64,000 nt of DNA from Stropharia rugosoannulata (Eukaryota > Basidiomycota > Agaricomycetes > Agaricales > Strophariaceae): positions 992,001-1,056,000 of the forward strand of contig JANCIK010000011.1 in NCBI GenBank assembly GCA_028532985.1, read 5' to 3'. Position numbers and translations under genes: made by a program. Shown here piece by piece: positions 55,130 to 64,000 of this stretch. Position 1 is the first letter of the stretch, and each line of letters opens with the position of its first letter. Under the pieces are notes generated by a model. That model was not told the origin of the DNA and did not search any database. It saw only the letters and a program-made list of their open reading frames with translations.

Positions 55130-58100
55130 CCCGTGTATGGCAAGAAAACTGCCAAAAAAGGGTTAGATCGTTGAAAATCACTCAAGTTTTACACTCTTTC
55201 CTGCTGCGTACCGACAGCACTTCTCCCCGCCCGAAGGCCAGGTATTTGTGTGAAAAAGAACGGAAGCACGTACCTCCTGTTTGAGCATGGATACCGAGAA
55301 CGGCTAACTGGGGCTGTAGGACGGCTGACTTCGGGAACCACAGTACGTGCTCTGGCAGGTGCCACTTCTTGTGTTGACGTGCGTGCAGTGCTGTGGTCTG
55401 CGTCAGTTCAGAAGCATGCATACACTGTGAATGTTACTCACAAGTGCTATGGCTCATGAAGACAAGGGGGTGCAGGTCGTAGTCCTGGCATGATACAGGT
55501 AAGTGTCAAGTCTCATAACCATGATTCATGAAGACAAGGGGGTGCGAGTCGTAGTGCTGGCATGACACAAGTAAGAATCAGGTCAGAGTTCCCGCTCAAC
55601 TAACAAGATTCAGACTCAGTCCTCTGCGGGACCCACGCTCAAAAATCACACCATTCTCGTAGCGCGGATATTACATATATTTCACATTCTGTCTACGGAG
55701 AATGAATGGTGTTTGTTGTTTTACTAAAATATACTATGAATGAAATAGAAGGTGGATACGCATGAGTTTGGGCACGGCAAGTCATTTACAGGGCATCCAT
55801 ACATCAAATTTGGTTGACAGTACATCATACACACTTGTACAACATATGGGATGGATAGTGACGTGGCTTGAAACTCACCTGCGTCGTCGCTACTATCTTT
55901 GCACGTTACTTCACCCTCCCTAGACCTCGAACCCTGGCCATTGCAAATGGTCTCGACTGTCTCTGAAACACGCAGCTGGGAGGCATTTGCGGGAAGGCAA
56001 TATGTCGTTTTGGGGTGAGGAATTGCTGTGAACCACTACGAGAGAGAAATACCGCGGACACGAGGGAAAAAATGGTGGGCTACGTGACTTGCTGTGAAAG
56101 ACTAGACTAGAGAGAGAAATGCTGTGGGCATGGGGGAGAAAAAGGTGGGTTACATTTATGCCTGTGTCTGAGCACAGAAAGCTATTTGCGGGTCGTACAT
56201 ACATTCAATTTGGTCGAGAGAGTCCGTACAGTATAAGGAAGAGGGTAAGCAAGAAGACAGCAGGTGTGCAACTCACCCGCGTCATCACAGGTCCACCAAC
56301 AAAACCTTTACTGTTTCAGCTTGCGCTGTGCTCGCTGCAGGCGTTGACATTAACTGATGGGCGTCACAAATCGTCTTGAATGTTGTAGTTTCTCTCCTGA
56401 AGCGCGCGCGGCGGGGATGGGTTTGCGGGAAGGTGATATGTCGTTTCGGGACACGGGGGTTAATTACACCACTGTTTCATGCGCCCATTCGGGCTGTACA
56501 TAGTGTAAGTAAGAAAAAATGAGATGAGCAGTTGTTATGTACGCACCTGTGATATTGAGGCGCACTAGCGCTGCTGTTTCCTCACAAAACTGTCTCTTGC
56601 GGGTATTGTAAACTGTACGACGCTCCATAGCTCGTATCTCTATGTTGTGCTGCTGGAGAGTGTTCTCCGGACACTGATAAACTGTGTTGGGCAGGCTGGG
56701 CGGACTATACACATTGTAAGTAGAAACGAGAAGGCAGCAGTAATGCGCACACCTGTAGCGCTGCTCCTCCTTCGCAAACTTGGCTTATATTTATTGAGCA
56801 ATTATGCCGCTCGCCGCGGGTGCATTCGTCTTGGGAGGCTGTTTTTGGGGCGTCGATATATAGTGTTTGGACTTGAACATTGTCCCAGGAGCGCGTTTCT
56901 ACCGAAATGAAAGTGGATAAGTACAGTAACTAATAGAAATTGGATGTGTGGCTTACATGGGTCGCTGCAGCGCTGGCACGCTGCTAAACGGATTCGTCCT
57001 GGGAAGGGCGTTTGCGGGGCGTCGATACATAGCGTCGGGACCTGGGCACGTTGCACGTTTCAGGTCTAGAGCGAAGGCTGTAAGCAGAAATGGTGTATAG
57101 AGCTGTTACAATATACCTGGGTTATCACAGCGCTAGCACGGTGCTCCTCGCATAATTGAAGTCCTTTAACAACGGCAGCCCCTTCCTCTCTCCAAAAAAC
57201 GCTCACTCGCCACAGGGCCCCGTCTTCCTAATGCTTCGACATTGACATACATCTTGAAACGTGTCAGGAAAACCGTGTGCCAACGCATTAGGGACTGCAC
57301 ATCGTTTCTGGGGCGAATATGACTACAGAGGAATGGTATTAAGCAAATAATACATAGAACATGTACACTTATAGCTTGCCTAGGTCCTAGCGAAGACACA
57401 GCTCGCCGTGAAGGTCCTCCGTTTGCAAGGGGTCGCGCTCGCTGCAGGGCATAAGCCCTTGAAGCCAGGTGCCTGTTTATACGTCTTGCACATTGTTCCA
57501 GGTGTAGATATTTCAATTAGCCGCTGAACAGTGTCTTCGGGTGTCGAAAAACTGTGATTTCATGCAGTGTGTCATCCAAGAGCGTGCGTGCGTCCAAGGG
57601 CAGGTGTCCACGGCTGAGACAGCACATGAGTTAGTAACATAGTATTCAGCAGAATATACACGACGTACCGGGTCTTTATACAATCCAGTCAACATCTGGA
57701 TGGCGTGAGGTGGCAACGGCAAGAGGCAAGAGTTGCATCGGCTAGTACGTAAAATGTTAGCACCGGCATACTCCCTCACTCCGCTGCACAGGAACGCGAC
57801 CGCGCGCCGCACCTCCGGGATGCTGGACTGCTGGACTATTCCCCCATCCCATGGGTATCGATTAATACATATATGATCCCCTTTTGGGAAACGTCGGGGT
57901 TGTGCAAGGTCAAGACGAGACACTGATCGGACGGAATATGCCTCCCAAGAGTGTGCGTCTTGTATCTTTGCACCACAGCCGCTCCCCTGCCAGTCATTTA
58001 ATTAAATGACCCACAGTATACAAGGAACATGCATACTCTATACTGGTGATGAAATCCATAAACTGAATCTCATGTAACGCTCACACTACTGAGATGTGCA

Positions 58101-59162
58101 TTGGGCGTCATATATGCCACGGTATACACCCTCCCGGGCCATATGTGCAGTTACACATATTCGAGACCATTTAATAATCTCAGACTGTACTAATGTATCC
58201 TATATACCGTGCGGAGTCTACCAGATATTGTGTGAATTACAAAATCTCTGCAGTGCTCGTTAGTTTTGCATACGCCTGCATCGACTACCGAGGGTCAAGA
58301 ACATTATGAAATCCATTGCTGAGAACCATACAAAATGTGTTAATCATTCTTCATCTGCAATTTGTACATCATTATGTAGACTAGGTATCACTCTGAAATG
58401 AGTGTAATAGGACGGTGAAATGGCAGGCACTAGTACTCACATTGTTGAAACACGGCGTATCAAAGCTACGTTCCCCTCGACGTACAAATCTGCCCAAATC
58501 GGCGATTAATTTACTCTAGAACCGTTCTAAATGTATTATGTAAGATGTCCGTATAGCCGCCAAGCCTTGCTAATAGCTAGCGTCAGCGGTCTCTAAAGTG
58601 TTGGAAGAAGTACAGGAAGAGTACAGGGTTTCTACATACATTCCACTTCAATTCTAAGACGTGTACGGTAAATATGACATACTATCATTGAGTATATATG
58701 TCATAGATGTCATATGAGCGCGTGAACTTGTGCGCATGCGTGCGGTACTTGCGCTGCTGTCTTGATGGACTTTGTGGCACGGTTTTCAGTGGTTCTCGAG
58801 GTACAATAAGTTCGTTTCATGCAGTTTAAAGACATATATATAATCTGTATACCAATTACAATATGTCAGGTACATATTTTGATGATAATTCAAGCTCAAA
58901 GCTTCTCTGAATTGCCAGTAACGCTCATACCACGACACCCTCCTTAACACATTCTGGCATGACTTTACACAAAAGGGCTTGATTTCTCGGCTCCCAAATA
59001 CGCTGGATCAGGGTCCTATTGAGCTATATTTGGTGTGGGAGTTGCACTAGGAGCAGGAGCTAGCAGTAGCCATGGTATATAGAAGATGTGTGCGGAATGC
59101 ACAGGGAGCCGTGCAGTGCGATTTGCACGATTTACGCAATTATACGGAATTATTGACCTCTT

Positions 59163-59526
59163 TTATGTTGTATCACGACTATACATGTTGGGATAAGTGA
59201 GAACGCTCCAGTGCGTTTGCGTGCGGCTCTTGCGCCAGTTCTCGAGTCGTTTGATGCACTTTGCGGTACAGCATGCAGCACATCGCCTCGCATATTTCAC
59301 CGTTATTTCCTTAATTATACCACACTTCCCGTATACTAGATAAGCCCATTGTACTTGTGTATAATCTGCAACACGCGCAATTGTCAGGAAGCCGTCGCGC
59401 ATTGGACACGGTATCCATCCCCACCTGTTCCTCCACTTCGCGTTCTCGTGTAATCTTGCACAAAAAGGGCCCCACTTTTCGGCAATCTAATCCGGCTAAT
59501 ATGCTAATGATATCATGTGCTGGCAT
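59163..59526 (-). pseudogene. F-box-like fragment (copy 2), frameshifted
   Basis: Same sequence as 48833-49195 except for five instead of four A at 59462-59466, which shifts the frame after GPF near the N-terminus. Possibly a homopolymer error. Confidence 0.45.
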
Positions 59527-62500
59527 GTCGCAGAGCTTCGCGACCGAGCAACTAGCTCTAGATTCGAAGATACGCGCAAGCAGACGCAGGGCGGGTTATC
59601 TATCCTGCGCGCTATAGCACTGTAAGTCATTTATATATTTATTAACAAACTCATAGTAATAATGTTGGTCAGATGGTCACTGTTGGCAGGTATGAAAGAT
59701 CGGACATATGTATCTCGGACTCGGATAACAAGAGTGCGTGCGCACCCTGCCCGCATCCCCGTTCCGAATGTTCTGTGCAATACTTCAGACTTTACGGACT
59801 TTTTCCGTGTAGCACTACCGCCGCTGACCATTACGTACCGGCTACCAGTCAGATGCCCACTAGTCCAACTGTTGTCAGTTAGTTTCGGGCATACGAAGAG
59901 TGCAATGAATATACGCCCTCGGTCCAGGCATGTATGCTGAAACCGCACACGCACGTACATTCCTACTCAATTACTAGGAATATCTCAATGAAGTGACCCT
60001 TTGTAGACTGAGAATTTGTTATGCAGCATCTATGAGATGTGCTGCATACTGGACTTGTACAATATAGCTGACAACGCTGTTGCTAAACCAGAAAACGTGC
60101 TTGGGGAATATTATGGATTATTACAGGCATAGACACTCAGTAAAGTAGTCACACAGCAGACTGCGCAGAACTACAGTGCTGGTGATGAATACAATGATTT
60201 ATTCATAGAATCCGATCTGAAATCGACGCGCAGAGGAGGAGGGACCATGGAGCCGGCTCTCGCTTAGTTGGACACATTACGCCCAGGACCCTGCACTCAC
60301 ACTTTTGGTCCGCTCCTTCATCATAGCTCTATTTGGTACGTATCCGTATGTACACCTGCTCTACAAAATGTATATAAGCCGGTTAGCTAACTTGACCATT
60401 CTTCAGTTCCCTCCTCTCCTCTCTCTTCTCAGCTTCTCTTTGCCTCCCGCCTCTAGACGGCGTTCTCGCACTGGCTGAGATCTGTCCTGCACTGGCACGC
60501 TGCGGCTGGCAGCGACAAGCTCAGTGAGTACGGACATATCTCAGTGCAACTGCGTGATGCTGATGTGTTACCTAGAGCATGACAACGGTTCGTGATGACC
60601 ACGAGCCAACACCACGCTGGGCCTCAAAGACGGACATGTCAGCCAGCGGACACGTCAGAATCTGACCTACCTGGAACGTATCGCGGGTTCGCAGCACGCG
60701 CCATCACTATGTCGATTCGTGTTCCAAGCACCCGGCCGTTTGTTACGAGGTGAGTACAGTGCGACTTATTGAACCGGACTGTCCTGACCGAACCAGTGCA
60801 ATTGGGTTGTTTTCGAAGGTACGCAGGTAGGGCGCCAGGCGCTGCAGTGAGCGTACGCAACTTGCCAGCGCGTCAAGGGCGGATCGGACATGCTTCACGC
60901 AGGACAGTGAGACGAAAGTAAGTGGTCCGTATCAATATATACAACTGAACTGACTTGCCCTTCTTGCAGAACTGTTTTATTACCTTGCTAGGACATGCGG
61001 ACGAGGCCAAGAACCCAAACAAACCGCGCCACGTCGTTTGCAGTACACGATGCATCGCGCAGCAGAGGATCTGGCACGACTAGCAGGCCATACGGCGATC
61101 GCGTGCCAGTCAGAACTGAACATTCCGCTGTTGTTGGAAGCGTACGCGAGCCAAGTCATGCACAGGGCGAATGGCCTTGCCCACTGAGACGCCTAGAACA
61201 TCTGCTGTGAGTCGAGCTTCAATGATGTTTAAATTGTGAGCACTTACATACCTCTTTTATGCAGCCTCTCGTTGTCGTGCATGGCAAATGCTGCAACACG
61301 AGCGCTATGATGCTGGGTATCCACCCAGGGCCCATTAGCACGCTGGGTATGCGAGGCGCACGTCCAGGAGCATGCGCAAGCTAACTTATGACCTCTCGGT
61401 CATGGAAGGGCAGTGGCAAAGTTCACTGTAAGTCGTACTTACTCCATTTCTGCCCTTAATTGACATTGAAGGCCGCTGCAGCGCGAGCACATGCTGATGT
61501 CGATGTGCTGGTAAGTAAGTCCTGTATATAATCCGTATCTGTAGCTAACATACCTTTGACATAGCCCATTCATTGCGCTGCATGGCGGTAGTAAGAACTT
61601 ACCTATTGAATAGGCTCTCGTTGGTGTATGTCTCTGCCGTGACATGCGCCGTGCACAATGGTGCATTGAACTCACTATGGAACAGTCCCGCTGCATGCAC
61701 AGAGCAATTTCGCGTCTGCCCGAACACTGCAGCAGTGGCGGGATTCTTCTCGCGGATACTATGCCCTGTGAGTGATAACAGCGCGCGTTATAAACAGTAA
61801 ACCTTACGTCCATAATCCCAGAAGACGCCGCAATCACGTTCCTGCGTGAGAGGAACACGACGTTTTCGACGCAGCATGACGGCAGACGAATGGGATACAG
61901 CAAATTGCTGTCCAGTGTACGCCGCCTGCGAGCTCGATGACAACGACATGCATCGCTCTGCCCGCCTCTGCGAAAGCCAAGGGTAAGTAAAATCTTATTA
62001 TCATGTACATTGTATACTCTATCTAACATACCTTGCTACTCTAGCATGGGGCGGAGCAGACAGCGGTGGTTGCGAGTTCCGAGTGTGCGGATGTGGGTCA
62101 TGCAGTAAGTACCCAGGGCACTGTGTTACACGGTGAGCAAGAAAAACACCTCGCCTTGGTGCTCCACGCCCGTGCCGTGCATGGTCCGCGCGATTGATGG
62201 TGCGTATAGAACCTTCTCTGAATCAAGTTCCTGAGTGACAGGAGCATGACATTGTCGAGAAGGTTGCTGCAGCATGTGTCTATCGCTCATCTGGCAGACA
62301 GATGGATAGGGCGCGGGGCATGCGCGCTGTCCTGTATCGCAGCATGCAAAGACCGGCACCTTGAGGTTCGGGCTGCATTGGTAGTGGCGCGCTGATTGCG
62401 AGTGCGGACTGCACAAAGGTGGGTTGCGCAGGCATGAGCGCCGCCTTACTCTGGGCACGCTCAACACTGCGCCAGGAAATACCCGCTCCTCGTTTGCGCG

Positions 62501-63599
62501 TCGCCTGTTCCGTGAGCAGTGGTGGCGCAGGATTGATGGCGCGCGCGGAACGCGCTAAGCACGGTGGTTCTTGTGCGCGGCTACTGTCTGTGATCACGGG
62601 TAAGCACAAGTAACAGGCCGCGCTAACCTGCGCTCGTCCAGTGAGCTTCGGCTGCGCAGGATCAATGCCATCCTTATGGTAGCAGACGAACTGGCCGACT
62701 GCGAAGACTGGCACCTTGAGGTTTCGGCTGCATTGGCATTGGCGGCGCAGCGCGCTGATTGCAAGTCCAACTGCGCAAAGGTGGGTCACGCAGGCATGAC
62801 TGCCGCCAAGTTACTCTGGGTACATTCAACACTGTGCAAGAGAATACCCGCTCCCTGCTTGCGCCCCGCCTGTTTCGTGGTGGCGCGCAATCGATAGCGC
62901 GCGCGGAACAACGCGCTAAACACGGCGGTTCTTGTGCGCGGCTGTTCTCCGTGATCACGGGTAAGCACAAGCGTACAGGCTGCGCCGCGACGTGCGCACG
63001 TCTAGTGAGCTTCGGCTACGCGGGATTAATGCCATGCGCATTGGCCTTGAGTCGTCTGTCCCCTGCGCCGCGCACGCCGTACTTGCCCGTGCAAACGGTT
63101 CTGTAGAATTACATGTACTTGTTAATGCAGATCATAATGCGACGTACCCTGAATTACCGTCCTTGAGGTGGACCGGCGTGTGAGCGCGGGTCGCGGAAAC
63201 ACTTCCGCAACGGAGGCGTCGCGCGGGCAGCGGAACTCACGGGACAGATTCGCGTGCACCGTACCCGCCTCGCGACGGTTCGGTCTTGCTGCGGACGTGA
63301 CATTTGTCTGAATCCTTGCGGCGCTGCGACGCGCAACGGCATCAGATGGGCAGGAGCGGCGGCGGCGCTGTGTGAGGCCAAGAAAGGGACGACGGGACAC
63401 GGCGCGTGGGACGGTGTCAAGTGAGGGATGGGATACGAGGGGAAGACCTCGGGAGAGGCAACAGGCGGCGTGTGCGGGAGGCGATGGGAGGCATGCACGA
63501 GATGTGCGGGAGGGGCAAAGAGACTCGAGGCAACAGACGTGCAGAGTGGAGAGCAGGCAGTGCCTATATGAGAGAGGTGTGTGTTTATGCGGCCAGTCG

Positions 63600-64000
63600 A
63601 CATCTGGCCAACATTGAGGTTAAATTAAATCTGGCACTCCTCGCGTAGATCGCGCTCGCAGCTGACAAATTCAGGTGCAAATTCTGCGGGAAACGTTTCG
63701 ATGCAGCAATGACTCAGCACTTCTATGACATTCGTTTCCTTCTGCGGAAGGACTTTGGCATTGAATCAACATTGAATGTAACGTGTTCTGACAAGTCTTC
63801 ATGTACTCTATCTCCTCGAGGCGTGTCGACATTCCTACGTTTACCATTACTAAGTCTTTCTGTATTTTTAGTTTTTACAAAGCCAACCCTTCGTAAATGG
63901 CAAGTATTGGACTAATAACACTTGAAGTAATGCTTCCAGACAAATGTGTCCGCCGTAACTATTCAGTAGCTCGTAAGCGAAGATGTTGACTCTTCTCAGT
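63600..64000. repeat. 10.3-kb tandem repeat, start of copy 3
   Basis: The first 401 bp of a third unit, identical in what I compared to copy 2, including two bases where copies 2 and 3 differ from copy 1 (TTAAATCTGG against TTAAGTTTGG). The unit continues beyond the window. Confidence 0.95.

Larger units (their letters stand above)
53267..63599. repeat. 10.3-kb tandem repeat, copy 2
   Basis: 10,333 bp. Relative to copy 1 I count these indels: minus 3 near 53923, plus 16 at 53955-53970, minus 1 near 54821, single-base additions near 56067, 57430, 58475, 59463 and 62853, plus 2 near 62900, minus 1 near 63426. They add up to the observed 18-bp length difference. The base substitutions I saw all lie before about 54330. 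Confidence 0.95.

Noticed and set aside
42952..63599. rDNA array
   Set aside because: Unit length is similar, but no 18S, 5.8S, 28S or 5S sequence is present and the unit has spliced protein-coding-like content.

Overview
The window looks like a basidiomycete fungal chromosome (most likely an Agaricomycete). Genes are broken by many introns of about 46-80 nt with GT..AG (twice GC..AG) ends. The recognisable families are those expanded in mushrooms: an M35 metalloendopeptidase, an AsaB/CmcJ-type oxygenase, a norsolorinic-acid-reductase-like SDR, multi-spanning membrane proteins with DUF6533/DUF6534-like patterns, a secreted LysM protein, APH-fold proteins and F-box proteins. No prokaryotic gene arrangement, rRNA, tRNA or CRISPR was seen.

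Layout. 1-1192: 3' part of an uncharacterised, probably decayed gene. 1193-6164: gene-free, but it holds a 773-bp transposon-like element (2899-3671) with 71-bp terminal inverted repeats and a 5-bp target duplication. 6165-15011: M35 protease, AsaB-like oxygenase, SDR and a small beta-prism-like protein, separated by long gene-poor gaps. 18178-24337: three paralogous membrane proteins that share one six-exon structure. 25748-26610: secreted two-LysM protein with a hyperacidic tail. 27478-29303: a decayed helical membrane-protein gene. 29790-31259: intronless APH-fold protein with a degenerate catalytic loop. 31688-32994: DUF6533-like membrane protein. 34340-36457: the Golgi protein YIF1 with a diverged duplicate of its tail beside it. 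37657-38940: DUF6534-like membrane protein. 40036-42870: GNA1-like acetyltransferase and an AIFM2/FSP1-like oxidoreductase.

42952-64000: the striking part. A roughly 10.3-kb unit is repeated head to tail: two full copies (10,315 and 10,333 bp) and the first 401 bp of a third that runs off the window. The unit is not rDNA. It carries an F-box gene (intact in copy 1, frameshifted in copy 2), a second F-box-like remnant on the other strand, and arrays of short exon-plus-intron-like modules on both strands. All base substitutions I saw between copies lie in the first 1.1 kb; beyond that the copies differ only by 1-2 base indels, mostly in homopolymers or a short CG run.

The genes do not form one obvious pathway. 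YIF1, GNA1 and the FSP1-like gene are housekeeping-type. The protease, LysM protein, oxygenase, SDR and membrane-protein families are accessory. Exon borders were inferred by hand from splice signals, reading frame and paralog or family patterns; all multi-exon models given with a protein length keep frame and sum to whole codons.
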